Below, piece by piece: positions 1 through 7,875 of a DNA stretch of 18,536 bases. A model generated the notes under the pieces. It was not told where the DNA came from, made no database searches, and saw only the letters and a list, made by a program, of their open reading frames with translations. Origin of the DNA: JAAYXU01 sp050942555. Its GTDB lineage: Bacteria; Bacillota; Clostridia; Christensenellales; UMGS416. Position 1 is the first letter of the stretch, and each line of letters begins with the position of its first letter. A program made the position numbers and the translations under genes. Location: contig JBMNNN010000022.1 of the NCBI GenBank assembly GCA_050942555.1, forward strand, positions 1 to 18,536. Reading direction: 5' to 3'.

Positions 1-52
1 GGAGGACTTCGAAATGACTCGATACGATTTACTAAATATCCTTTATAAATCT

Positions 53-82
53 ATTATATACCGCCCTACCTGATTATGTCAA
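53..82 (-). promoter_or_regulatory. Consensus sigma-A type promoter firing leftward out of the window
   Basis: Read on the minus strand, a perfect -35 TTGACA (77-82) is followed by an 18-base spacer and a perfect -10 TATAAT (53-58). The expected start point is near position 46, so the transcript leaves the window at its left edge and its gene is not visible. Both hexamers match consensus exactly in an otherwise GC-rich region, which makes chance unlikely. The driven gene or RNA cannot be named from this window. Confidence 0.75.
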
Positions 83-147
83 TTTGAGTCCCTGTCAGAA
101 ACTACGCCCTGTCTTCCTGCTCCCGCTCCTTTCTTAATCCCTCTTTG

Positions 148-158
148 TATGATAAAAT
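148..158 (+). promoter_or_regulatory. Possible -10 region for the mrnC cluster
   Basis: The AT-rich stretch contains TATGAT (148-153) running into TAAAAT (153-158), about 30 bases before the mrnC start. No convincing -35 hexamer lies 16-18 bases upstream of either. It is the best candidate for the rightward promoter of the mrnC-thyX-rlmB cluster, which would make bases 1-187 a divergent intergenic region. Support is weak. Confidence 0.25.
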
Positions 159-187
159 AGGTGCAAATATATTCGTCAGGAGATCAA

Positions 188-646
188 ATGGAGCATACGA
201 CAGACAACCGGATCGTCGGACTTTTTTCGGGCGGCTCCGTTTCCGACGCGCAGCGGAAAAATCCGCTTCACCTGGCCTATGTGGGCGACGCCGTGCACAG
301 CCTGTATGTGCGCGCGCGGCTCGCGGAAAGCTATGACTGCCCGAGCGGGCGACTGCACGCGCTGGCCGTCCGGCATCTGAGCGCCCAGGGACAGTCGGCG
401 GCGCTGGCCGCGCTGATGCCCGCGCTCAGCGACGAGGAGCTGCGGCTCGTGCGCCGGGGACGAAACGCCCGGCCCGCCAACATGCCCCGCCGCGCGCGCG
501 TGTCGGACTACCACAGCGCGACGGCGTTCGAGGCGCTCATCGGTTACCTGTACCTTACCAACTCCGGCCCGCGGCTGCTGGAGCTGTTGGATCGGGCGTA
601 TACGTTCTCCGACGCGCAAAGGAGGGCTGCAGATGCCGGCTGTTAA
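188..646 (+). CDS. mrnC: Mini-ribonuclease III (MrnC)
   Basis: Predicted 152-residue mini-RNase III, the RNase III catalytic domain without a double-stranded RNA binding domain; in Bacillus subtilis the family matures 23S rRNA termini. Signature LAYVGDAVHSLYVR spans residues 29-42, with the likely metal-binding Asp at 34, and FEALIGYLYL at 114-123 supplies the second acidic residue (Glu115). The ATG at 188 was chosen because AGGAG (178-182) sits five bases upstream; an in-frame GTG at 161 has no such site. It is the first gene of a cluster with thyX and rlmB, matching the order common in Bacillota. Its last 14 bases overlap thyX, suggesting translational coupling. It is slightly longer than typical family members at the N-terminus. 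Confidence 0.93.
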   Translation: MEHTTDNRIVGLFSGGSVSDAQRKNPLHLAYVGDAVHSLYVRARLAESYDCPSGRLHALAVRHLSAQGQSAALAALMPALSDEELRLVRRGRNARPANMPRRARVSDYHSATAFEALIGYLYLTNSGPRLLELLDRAYTFSDAQRRAADAGC

Positions 647-1376
647 ATCCCAAGTGGAGCTGCTGCGCTATACAGCTCAGCCCGAGGAGATCGTGGCGAT
701 GGGCGCGCGGCTGTGCTACTCGGACGCCGATATCGAAACCCTAAGGCAGGGCGTTTCTCGCCGGGACCAGGGCCGATATATCGAGAAGCTGGTGGATATG
801 GGGCACCTGTCCCCCATCGAGCACGCTTCGTTCACGTTCGGCATCGAGGGCGTATCCCGCAGCCTGCTGGCCCAGATCACGCGGCACCGTATCGCGAGCT
901 TTTCGGTCAAGTCCCAGCGTTATGTGGGCGCGGTCGGAAAGGGAGGCGACACGTTCAACTACGTCGTGCCCGCAGGCGTCAAGGCGCTGGGGCCCGAGGC
1001 CGTCGCCCGGTTCGAGCGCCAGATGCGCACGATACAGGGCTGGTACGACGAATGGGTAAAGGAAATGGGCGGAGGCGGCGAAAAGACGTTCGAAGACGCG
1101 CGGTTCGTGCTGCCCAACGCCGCCGAAACCAAGATGATCGTGACGATGAACGCGCGGGAGCTTCATCACTTCTTTTCGCTGCGCTGCTGCAACCGCGCCC
1201 AGTGGGAGATCCGCGAGGTGGCCTGGACCATGCTGGGGCTTGCGAAGAAGGCGGCCCCGAATCTCTTCAGGAACGCAGGCCCGGGCTGCGTGGCAGGAGC
1301 CTGCACCGAGGGAGCGATGAGCTGCGGCCGCGCGGACGAGGTTTTGGAGCGCATGAGGAGAGACTTCCCGGATTAA
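633..1376 (+). CDS. thyX: FAD-dependent thymidylate synthase ThyX
   Basis: Flavin-dependent thymidylate synthase of 247 residues, converting dUMP to dTMP with methylene-tetrahydrofolate and reduced FAD. The family-defining RHR(x7)S motif is present as R84-H85-R86 with Ser94. HLSPIEHASFTF at residues 58-69 is another conserved block, and the C-terminal Cys-rich GPGC...MSCG ending resembles that of clostridial ThyX proteins. The start overlaps the end of mrnC by 14 bases and has a strong AAGGAGGG site just upstream (619-626). The gene is followed after 16 bases by rlmB, so the three are very likely cotranscribed. ThyX usually replaces ThyA; whether a thyA exists elsewhere cannot be seen. Confidence 0.96.
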   Translation: MPAVKSQVELLRYTAQPEEIVAMGARLCYSDADIETLRQGVSRRDQGRYIEKLVDMGHLSPIEHASFTFGIEGVSRSLLAQITRHRIASFSVKSQRYVGAVGKGGDTFNYVVPAGVKALGPEAVARFERQMRTIQGWYDEWVKEMGGGGEKTFEDARFVLPNAAETKMIVTMNARELHHFFSLRCCNRAQWEIREVAWTMLGLAKKAAPNLFRNAGPGCVAGACTEGAMSCGRADEVLERMRRDFPD

Positions 1377-1392
1377 GGAGGGCCAGCACACT

Positions 1393-2376
1393 ATGAAGAA
1401 CGACCGCCCGAAACGGCCCCGGGCAGGTATGGCGTCAAAGTCCGCGGGAGCGCGCGGCAGGTCCCCGCGGGGAGCGAAGCCCGACGCCGCCGGAGCCCGA
1501 TCGCGGACGCCGATATCCTCATCGCGTCCCAGAAAGCCCGCGTACAATGACGCGCAGCCGCCCGGCTCCTTTGCCGAACGCCGTCCCGACGAGGCGCCCG
1601 GGTACGCTGATGACACCTGGGCAGACGACGACGCGGTCTACCAGCTCGAGGGCAAAAACCCGGTCTGGGAGGCGCTCAAGGCGGGCCAGGCGATCGACAA
1701 GCTGATCATCGACTCGGCGCTGGACGATGCGTCGATCGCCGGTATACTGGGCGCAGCCCGGCGCATGAAGGTGCACATCGAGCGTGCGCCCCGCCCGAAG
1801 CTCGATGCGCTGGCGCGCACGGGCTTTCACCAGGGTCTTATCGCGATGCTTCCCGCCGCCAGCTATATACCGCTGGACGAGCTCCTTGATCAGGCTTTCG
1901 TCACCCGGCCCGACCCGGTATTCGTGCTGCTGGACGAGATGCAGGACCCCCACAATGTGGGCGCGATCATCCGCTCGGCCGAGTGCGCGGGCGCGTCGGG
2001 TGTCATACTCACCGAACGCCGCTCCGCGGGCCTTACCGCGACCGTGGCCCGCTCCTCCGCGGGCGCTGTGGCGCATATCCCGATCTGCCGCGTGACCAAT
2101 CTGGTGGCCGCGATCGACGCGATGAAGCTGCGCGGCGTCTGGGTGCGCGGCGCCGATATGGATGCGCCGCCCTGCTATAACGAGCGGCTTACCGGGCCGC
2201 TGGCGCTCGTCATAGGCAACGAGGCGGTGGGGCTGCGGCGGCTGGTGCGGGAGCGGTGCGACAGCCTCATCGGGATACCGATGCGCGGCAGGACCGGCTC
2301 ATTAAACGCGTCGGTCGCGGCCGGAGTGCTGCTGTTCGAGGCGGTTCGCCAGCGGATGCGGGAGGAAATGATATGA
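1393..2376 (+). CDS. rlmB: 23S rRNA (guanosine-2'-O-)-methyltransferase RlmB, SpoU/TrmH family
   Basis: SPOUT-class 2'-O-methyltransferase of 327 residues. A substrate-binding N-domain (about 84-155, starting LEGKNPVWEAL) precedes the knotted catalytic domain. SpoU motif 1 is DPHNVGAIIRSAECAGA (185-201, with Asn188 and Arg194), motif 2 is LVIGNEAVGL (272-281) and motif 3 is IPMRGRTGSLNASVA (295-309). The first 80 or so residues are an extra low-complexity Arg/Ala/Pro/Ser segment, longer than in the Bacillus or E. coli enzymes and probably disordered; similar basic tails occur in other Bacillota RlmB-like proteins. AAGGAGGG at 1375-1382 overlaps the thyX stop and fixes the ATG. Its stop overlaps the next start as ATGA-type coupling. 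Confidence 0.94.
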   Translation: MKNDRPKRPRAGMASKSAGARGRSPRGAKPDAAGARSRTPISSSRPRKPAYNDAQPPGSFAERRPDEAPGYADDTWADDDAVYQLEGKNPVWEALKAGQAIDKLIIDSALDDASIAGILGAARRMKVHIERAPRPKLDALARTGFHQGLIAMLPAASYIPLDELLDQAFVTRPDPVFVLLDEMQDPHNVGAIIRSAECAGASGVILTERRSAGLTATVARSSAGAVAHIPICRVTNLVAAIDAMKLRGVWVRGADMDAPPCYNERLTGPLALVIGNEAVGLRRLVRERCDSLIGIPMRGRTGSLNASVAAGVLLFEAVRQRMREEMI

Positions 2377-2582
2377 ACTGCGGATGCCCCGAGTGCGGCA
2401 CGCTGACGGTGCACACCGAGCGGGGCCGCGGCGGCATGTGCGTATGCCCGGCCTGCGGGTGGAGCTGCAGCGACTGCCTTGGCCTGCGAAACGACCCCGC
2501 GCGCATGATCGACCGGGATACCGCCCGTGCGATGAAGAGGAGCGCATGCGAAGGACAGCATGAGACCGGAACATCCGGATAA
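2373..2582 (+). CDS. Small zinc-ribbon protein, unknown function
   Basis: Short protein of 69 residues. The ATG overlaps the rlmB stop codon, and GGAGG (about 2361-2365, inside rlmB) lies seven bases upstream, so translation is probably coupled to rlmB. Two CPxC knuckles, CPEC (5-8) and CPAC (25-28), form a likely zinc ribbon; extra Cys at 3, 23, 32 and 35 make the first half very Cys-rich. The second half is charged and without recognisable fold. The pattern CPECG...CPACGWS recalls the zinc ribbon at the C-terminus of B12-dependent ribonucleotide reductase, but that similarity is short and may only reflect the fold. In many Bacillota this position holds a YacP/Rae1 NYN-domain RNase, which this is not. 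Function unknown; a nucleic-acid binding role is a guess. Confidence 0.75.
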   Translation: MNCGCPECGTLTVHTERGRGGMCVCPACGWSCSDCLGLRNDPARMIDRDTARAMKRSACEGQHETGTSG

Positions 2583-2613
2583 TACGCCAACGGCGGGAAC
2601 GGAGAAAGACGAC

Positions 2614-4008
2614 ATGAACCACCACTATGAAGACAGCCTGATGAAGCTGGAGGGCGTTGCGGGGCCCCATACGATTTCCGATATCGACATATATATGGGA
2701 AGCGGCATACTGGAAAACGCGCCCGCGTATATCCGGAAAAGGGATCTGGGCAGCAGCTGCCTGCTCATCGCCGACGACAATACGATGAAGGCCGCGGGCG
2801 CGGCGCTCGAGGCCGCGCTGGGCGCGCACGGATTTACGGTGCGGCGCTGTGTCCTTGCCCACGCGGCGCGGATCGAGGCCGACGAGCGCTCGTCGGGCGA
2901 TGTGCTGATGGCATGCGAGCCCGAGCCCGACTTCCTGATCGCGTGCGGATCGGGCGTCATCAACGACGTGACGCGGTTTATCGCCCACTCGATCGGCAAA
3001 CCGTTCGTCAGTGTGGGTACCGCCGCCTCGATGGACGGCTACATATCGGTCATCGCCCCGATGATATACCGCAACAAAAAGGTCCACCGGCACGGCTCCG
3101 CGCCCCGGGTGCTGGTGCTCGATACCCGGATCCTCCGCGCCGCGCCCTACGAGATGATCGTTGCGGGCTTTGGCGACGTGCTGGGCAAGTATATCGCGAA
3201 GGCCGACTGGCTGCTGTCCCGGATCGTGAACGGCGAAGCCGTCGACGAAAACGCCGTAGGGCTCATCACGCAGGCCCTCGAAAACCTCGTCTCCCATGTG
3301 GACGATATCAAAAACCTGACCGAGAAGGGACTTGCCGCGGTCATCGAGGGACTCATTCTCGCGGGCATCACGATCTTTACGATCGGCCATACCCGGGCGG
3401 TCGCCTCGGTCGAGCACAACCAGGGCCATATATGGGAGACGCGGATGCTGGAATCCGGCAGGCCCTACGCGCTGCACGGCATATCGGTAGGCTGCTCGAC
3501 GGGCTATTATCTGCGCATGTACGACTATTTCCGGGGGCTCGATATCCGGGCGCTCGACCGGGACGCTGCGCGCAGCGCGATACTCGATTACGAAAAGATA
3601 CGGCAGGACGCGCTCTCGTGTTTTGGCGAGGAATTCCTCGCGGTCATCGAGGCCGAGAATCCGGTCTTCCGCGTCACCCGAAGCGAATTCGAACGGCAGT
3701 ATGACGCGCTCACCACGAACTGGGAGCGGATACTGCGCACGCTGTCGTTCCTGCCCGGCTGGGACGACTACCGGCGGCTCTATGCGAAGCTTGCGTATCC
3801 GATCGACGCCGAGGCGATCGGAATACCGCCGGAGCTGCTCACCTATACGCTGCGGTACGCGCACCTGTACCGCGATCGCTACTCGGTCGTGGACGCGCTG
3901 CATATACTCGGGGCGGCGCATATGGCCGCCGACGGCACGCTGGCGGATTACCGGAAGCTCCGCGATGGAGATTCATGCGCGGGCAACGGATCTGACGGGT
4001 TACTTTGA
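2614..4008 (+). CDS. egsA: sn-glycerol-1-phosphate dehydrogenase (EgsA/AraM family)
   Basis: Predicted 464-residue NAD(P)H-dependent reductase making sn-glycerol-1-phosphate from dihydroxyacetone phosphate, the stereoisomer of archaeal lipids that some Bacillota use for heptaprenylglyceryl phosphate. Family blocks: GSGVINDVTR (112-121, nucleotide binding), SVGTAASMDGY (133-143), AAPYEMIVAGFGDVLGKY (176-193). Likely metal ligands are Asp141, His268 (in ASVEHNQGH) and His288 (in YALHGISVG). The C-terminus (IGIPPELL...RDRYSVVDALHILG) aligns by eye with the end of B. subtilis AraM, so the protein appears intact although about 70 residues longer. ATG 2614 has GGAGA (2601-2605) eight bases upstream; an alternative ATG at 2560 would overlap the zinc-ribbon gene. 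No arabinose gene is nearby. Confidence 0.9.
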   Translation: MNHHYEDSLMKLEGVAGPHTISDIDIYMGSGILENAPAYIRKRDLGSSCLLIADDNTMKAAGAALEAALGAHGFTVRRCVLAHAARIEADERSSGDVLMACEPEPDFLIACGSGVINDVTRFIAHSIGKPFVSVGTAASMDGYISVIAPMIYRNKKVHRHGSAPRVLVLDTRILRAAPYEMIVAGFGDVLGKYIAKADWLLSRIVNGEAVDENAVGLITQALENLVSHVDDIKNLTEKGLAAVIEGLILAGITIFTIGHTRAVASVEHNQGHIWETRMLESGRPYALHGISVGCSTGYYLRMYDYFRGLDIRALDRDAARSAILDYEKIRQDALSCFGEEFLAVIEAENPVFRVTRSEFERQYDALTTNWERILRTLSFLPGWDDYRRLYAKLAYPIDAEAIGIPPELLTYTLRYAHLYRDRYSVVDALHILGAAHMAADGTLADYRKLRDGDSCAGNGSDGLL

Positions 4009-4071
4009 CGCGGGCGGCCTGCACGATAATAGGGCAGCAGACCCAAAACGCACTTCGCGGAGGCAGGAGCA

Positions 4072-5430
4072 ATGAAAATCATCATCGTGGGCGACGGCAA
4101 GGTCGGATTCACCGTATCGGAGAACCTTTCCCGCGAAGGGCACGATGTCACGATCATCGACAACAGGGACGATGTGCTGCAAAAGTCCATCGAGTCGCAG
4201 GATATCATCGCCATTAAGGGGAACGGCGCGAGCTACGCGGTGCTGAAAAAGGCCGGGATCGAAAGCGCCGATCTCCTGATCGCCGCCACATCGATGGATG
4301 AGGTCAATATGGTCTGCTGCCTCGTGGGCAAAAGGCTGGGCGCAAAGCATACGATCGCCAGGATCAGAAACCCCGAATATATCGAACAGATGATCATGAT
4401 GGAAGAGGAACTCGGATTGAGCATGATCGTCAATCCCGAGCTGGCCGCCGCCGAGGAAATAGCCCGTCTCGTGAGCTTCCCGTCGGCGATCAGCATCGGT
4501 TCGTTTGTCGAGGGCAATGTCTATCTGGTGGAAATCAGGGTGCACAGGGACAATCCGATGGTGGGCAAGTCGGTATCGATCGTCCACGGTAAATACGCGT
4601 CGGATGTGCTCATCTGCACCGTTATGAGGGGCGCGAAAGCGTATATCCCGAAGGGCGACTTTATAATCAAAGAGGACGACCATCTCTTTATCGTCGGAAA
4701 CTACCACCAGATCGACTCGTACCTGGCCTCGCTCGGCCAGAGAGACAGGAAAGTCCGCTCCGCGATGATCGTGGGGGGCGGGCTCATCACCTATTATCTG
4801 GGCAAAAAACTGATGGAGCGCGGCATAAAGGTAACCATCATAGAGAAACTGGAAAGCAAGTGCGAACAGATGTATGAGGCGCTCCCCGGCGCGCTCATCA
4901 TACATGGGGACGGAACCGACAAGGCGCTGCTCGATTCGGAGGGGATGGAGAACTACGACGCTTTTATCGCTCTTACCGATATCGACGAAGAAAACCTCAT
5001 CATATCGATGTACGGGGCGTATAAAGAAGTCGGGAAAGTAATCACGAAGATCAATCGGCTCGAATACTCGGACATGATCAGGAAAGCCGGCATTGATCGG
5101 GTGATCAGCCCGAAGACCACCGCGGCCAATCAGATCGTACGATATGTCCGCCATATTCACAGCAGACAGAACGGGCCCATCGAGACGCTGTACCGAATCG
5201 CGGACGATCAGGTCGAGGTATTGGAGTTCATGGCGATCTCGTCGACACTGTACCTCGGGGTGCCAATTATGGAATTGCCGCTCAAAAAGGATATCCTGCT
5301 GGCCGCCATCGTACGGGACGGAAGCATCATCATACCCAGGGGCAAGGACAGGATGCTCGAGGGCGACATCATCATTCTCGTCACCACGGCCATGCGGCAT
5401 CTGGACAATCTGAACGCGATATTTCAATAG
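4072..5430 (+). CDS. trkA: Trk potassium uptake system, NAD-binding regulatory subunit TrkA
   Basis: Peripheral cytoplasmic gating subunit of 452 residues that binds NAD(H) and controls the TrkH channel encoded next door. It has two tandem RCK units. The first Rossmann domain starts at residue 2 with GDGKVG (7-12) and an acidic residue at the end of strand 2 (Asp30), followed by an RCK_C domain (about 145-222). The second Rossmann domain starts near 231 with GGGLIT (235-240), followed by a second RCK_C (about 370-452). The length is that of classical double-RCK TrkA rather than single-RCK KtrA. Two purine-rich sites precede the ATG; GGAGG at 4059-4063 has the better spacing (8). An 11-base gap to trkH indicates an operon. 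Confidence 0.96.
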   Translation: MKIIIVGDGKVGFTVSENLSREGHDVTIIDNRDDVLQKSIESQDIIAIKGNGASYAVLKKAGIESADLLIAATSMDEVNMVCCLVGKRLGAKHTIARIRNPEYIEQMIMMEEELGLSMIVNPELAAAEEIARLVSFPSAISIGSFVEGNVYLVEIRVHRDNPMVGKSVSIVHGKYASDVLICTVMRGAKAYIPKGDFIIKEDDHLFIVGNYHQIDSYLASLGQRDRKVRSAMIVGGGLITYYLGKKLMERGIKVTIIEKLESKCEQMYEALPGALIIHGDGTDKALLDSEGMENYDAFIALTDIDEENLIISMYGAYKEVGKVITKINRLEYSDMIRKAGIDRVISPKTTAANQIVRYVRHIHSRQNGPIETLYRIADDQVEVLEFMAISSTLYLGVPIMELPLKKDILLAAIVRDGSIIIPRGKDRMLEGDIIILVTTAMRHLDNLNAIFQ

Positions 5431-5441
5431 AGGTACAGCCT

Positions 5442-6899
5442 ATGAACTTCCAGGCAATCAGAAACATATGCGGTCAGGTGCTCAAATTCGAGGCCGGATT
5501 TATGACGCTGTCCCTTCTCGTCGCATTGCTGTACCGGGAATACCGGTCCGCGGCCGTATTTGCCGGGGTGATCGTCGTGATGGCGGCGCTCAGTTTGCTG
5601 CTGACGCGCAGGAAACCGGAGAGCAGCGCGTTTTTTGCCAGGGAAGGCGTGATCACCGTATCGCTTTCGTGGGTGATTATATCGCTTTTCGGCGCGATGC
5701 CGTTTCTTCTAAGCGGCACGATACCCTCTTTTATCGACAGCCTGTTTGAGTCGGTATCGGGATTCACCACAACGGGCGCGACCATACTCGCCGATGTGGA
5801 GAGCGTGGACAGGAGCATGCTGTTCTGGCGGAGCTTTACCCACTGGATCGGCGGAATGGGCGTGCTCATGTTCGTCGTGGCGATTCTGCCCATGGCCGGC
5901 GCCGACCCGCTGCATATGATGCGGGCCGAAAGCCCCGGGCCCATGAAGGAAAAACTGGTGCCAAAGGCGCGGCAGACCGCGAAAATCCTCTATTCTATAT
6001 ACATCGGCATGACGCTGCTGCAGATCATACTGCTGCTGGCCGGCGGCATGCCGCTGTTCGACAGCGTCGTCCATACGCTGGCAACGGCGGGAACCGGCGG
6101 CTTCTCGATCAAAAACGCATCGATCGGCGCGTACCGAAGCGCCTACATCGATGCCGTGATCACGATATTCATGATCCTTTTCGGCATAAACTTCAGCGCG
6201 TATTTCCTGCTGCTGACCCGGCAGTTCAAAAGATTCCTGACCCAAGAGGAGCTCAGGTGGTACATCGGGATACTGCTCGTCGCGATGCTCATCATTACCG
6301 TCAACTTAACCGGTACCGTTTACCAGACCGCGACCGAAAGCTTCCGGTACGCCTCGTTCCAGGTCGCCTCGCTGATGACGACCACCGGATACGCGACCGC
6401 AAACTATGACAATTGGCCGACGCTGAGCAAATGGATACTCATGCTCATTATGTACATCGGAGCGTGCGCCGGCTCGACAGGCGGAGGAATCAAGGTGTCG
6501 CGCATCATTATCATATTGAAGACGCTTAAAAGACAGGCACTGCGGATCATACATCCCAGGGCCGTTTCGCTGGTCAAGCTGGACGGCATACCCGTCGACG
6601 AGAGCGTAAGCTACGGAACGAGCGTATTTATTATCGCGATCGTCCTTATATCGGCGGTGTCGGCGCTCATCGTTTCGATCGACGGGTTCGACATGGAGAC
6701 CTCGGCTTCGGCGGTCGTGGCCTGCATCAACAACGTCGGGCCGGGTCTTGGCATGGTATCGCCGGCGGGCAACTTCTCGTCGTTCTCGCCGCTCAGCAAG
6801 ATCGTGCTGTCCCTCGACATGCTCATCGGCAGGCTGGAGGTATATCCGATCCTTCTGCTGCTGTCTCCCGCCATCTGGAGCAAAAGATTGGTCATATAG
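5442..6899 (+). CDS. trkH: Trk potassium uptake system, membrane channel subunit TrkH
   Basis: Integral membrane K+ channel/transporter of 485 residues belonging to the TrkH/KtrB superfamily. Four pore-loop selectivity segments are visible: SGFTTTGAT (106-114), ATAGTGGFS (214-222), MTTTGYATA (312-320) and NNVGPGLG (430-437), each with the conserved filter glycine. GACAGSTGGGIKVSR (340-354) is the conserved block after the third pore loop that forms part of the gating region. It works with the double-RCK protein encoded directly upstream; AGAGG at 5429-5433 spans the trkA stop region. Only seven bases separate its stop from the stop of the convergent transporter gene, and no terminator is visible between them. 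Confidence 0.96.
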   Translation: MNFQAIRNICGQVLKFEAGFMTLSLLVALLYREYRSAAVFAGVIVVMAALSLLLTRRKPESSAFFAREGVITVSLSWVIISLFGAMPFLLSGTIPSFIDSLFESVSGFTTTGATILADVESVDRSMLFWRSFTHWIGGMGVLMFVVAILPMAGADPLHMMRAESPGPMKEKLVPKARQTAKILYSIYIGMTLLQIILLLAGGMPLFDSVVHTLATAGTGGFSIKNASIGAYRSAYIDAVITIFMILFGINFSAYFLLLTRQFKRFLTQEELRWYIGILLVAMLIITVNLTGTVYQTATESFRYASFQVASLMTTTGYATANYDNWPTLSKWILMLIMYIGACAGSTGGGIKVSRIIIILKTLKRQALRIIHPRAVSLVKLDGIPVDESVSYGTSVFIIAIVLISAVSALIVSIDGFDMETSASAVVACINNVGPGLGMVSPAGNFSSFSPLSKIVLSLDMLIGRLEVYPILLLLSPAIWSKRLVI

Positions 6900-6906
6900 T
6901 GTTCTG

Positions 6907-7809
6907 CTACCCAATCATCCGGACGACGGCGCTGAAAACCCGGCTTATGAGCAGCACCGATATCGCGCCGGTCACCATGCCCTGCCTCTGCATTCGCGTC
7001 ACCGGATCCCGGAAAAGGAGCGCCGTAAAGAGCACCGAGAAGACCATGATGCCGCCGCTGAGGATCGGATACAGCACAGAGCTGTCCATCACGCCCGACA
7101 GGTGCAGGGTGAAAACCTGATAGACGCTCAGGCTGACGGCGCACAGCACCGTCGGTATGGCGCAGCCGCGCGTGATGCGCAGCGTCGGCCGCTCGCCCCG
7201 GACGAAGCGTCCATGAAGAACCATCGCGGCCGAAACGGCAAACGACACGATAAACGAAATGACAAGAAACGCGGGCAGATCGTCCCTGTGCGGCCCCATC
7301 TGGTGCACCTTCTGGATGATGCTGACCATGCCCGCTATCGCGAACGTCGTCAGGCACATCAGAAACCATTTCATATGGACCGCGCTGCTTTTCCGGGGGT
7401 TGGCCAGCATATAGAGCGACAGGAAGAGGAGCAGGATCCCGGCTCCCTTTTCGACGGATAGATCCTCGTTCCAGAAGATGATTCCCACCAATATCGGTAT
7501 GACGTTTGAGAAGGCGTTGATGAGCACCGCGATCGAAGCGGGTCCGGTGGATATCTCGCGCGCGTAGAGTATCTGAAAAAGCGCGCTGATCGCGCCGTAG
7601 AGCACGCTGAGCATCACCGTGTAGAGCGAGGGCGCCGTCAGCCGGTTCGCGAGGACAGGCGCAACGATCACGGCCATGAGCGCGAACAGCGCCGCTGTAA
7701 AGAGATGCGCGTCCAGGATCGTTTTTACATACTTGCGGCTTACATAGCTGTGGAATATCGTCTTGAGCACCCCGCCGCTTACGGCCAGCCAGAGAAGTCC
7801 GTACTGCAT
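6907..7809 (-). CDS. DMT-superfamily (EamA-like) transporter
   Basis: Hydrophobic protein of 300 residues with about ten predicted membrane helices arranged as two five-helix halves, the EamA/drug-metabolite transporter layout. The ends of the halves are marked by blocks of the type FSNVIPILVGIIFWNEDLS (first half) and LYPILSGGIMVFSVLFTALL (second half), where an acidic residue follows the penultimate helix, as in EamA proteins. The substrate cannot be told. ATG 7809 was preferred over an in-frame GTG at 7848 because AGAGGA lies just upstream of it. The gene follows the ABC ATPase by 66 bases in the same direction and probably belongs to that operon. Its 3' end faces trkH with only seven bases between stops. 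Confidence 0.85.
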   Translation of the reverse strand: MQYGLLWLAVSGGVLKTIFHSYVSRKYVKTILDAHLFTAALFALMAVIVAPVLANRLTAPSLYTVMLSVLYGAISALFQILYAREISTGPASIAVLINAFSNVIPILVGIIFWNEDLSVEKGAGILLLFLSLYMLANPRKSSAVHMKWFLMCLTTFAIAGMVSIIQKVHQMGPHRDDLPAFLVISFIVSFAVSAAMVLHGRFVRGERPTLRITRGCAIPTVLCAVSLSVYQVFTLHLSGVMDSSVLYPILSGGIMVFSVLFTALLFRDPVTRMQRQGMVTGAISVLLISRVFSAVVRMIG

Positions 7810-7875
7810 GTTTTCCTCTTTCGGGGCTGTGCGGGCATATCCCGCCACCGTCCGTATCAGCCCGGGTCGTTCCTG

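Noticed and set aside
14..73. 19-codon open frame starting eight bases after GGAGG at the window's first bases
   Set aside because: It lies across the strong leftward promoter, shows no recognisable protein feature and is too short to separate from chance.
4005..4030. TTGACG plus GATAAT as a promoter for trkA
   Set aside because: The spacer is only 14 bases, too short for a normal sigma-A promoter, and the TTGACG overlaps the stop codon of the preceding gene.
633..5430. Several long open frames antisense to thyX, rlmB, egsA and trkA (for example 2302-3921 and 4000-5427 on the minus strand)
   Set aside because: They are mirror frames created by high GC at third codon positions; their translations are Arg/His/Asp-rich with no recognisable domain and the sense frames are clear family members.
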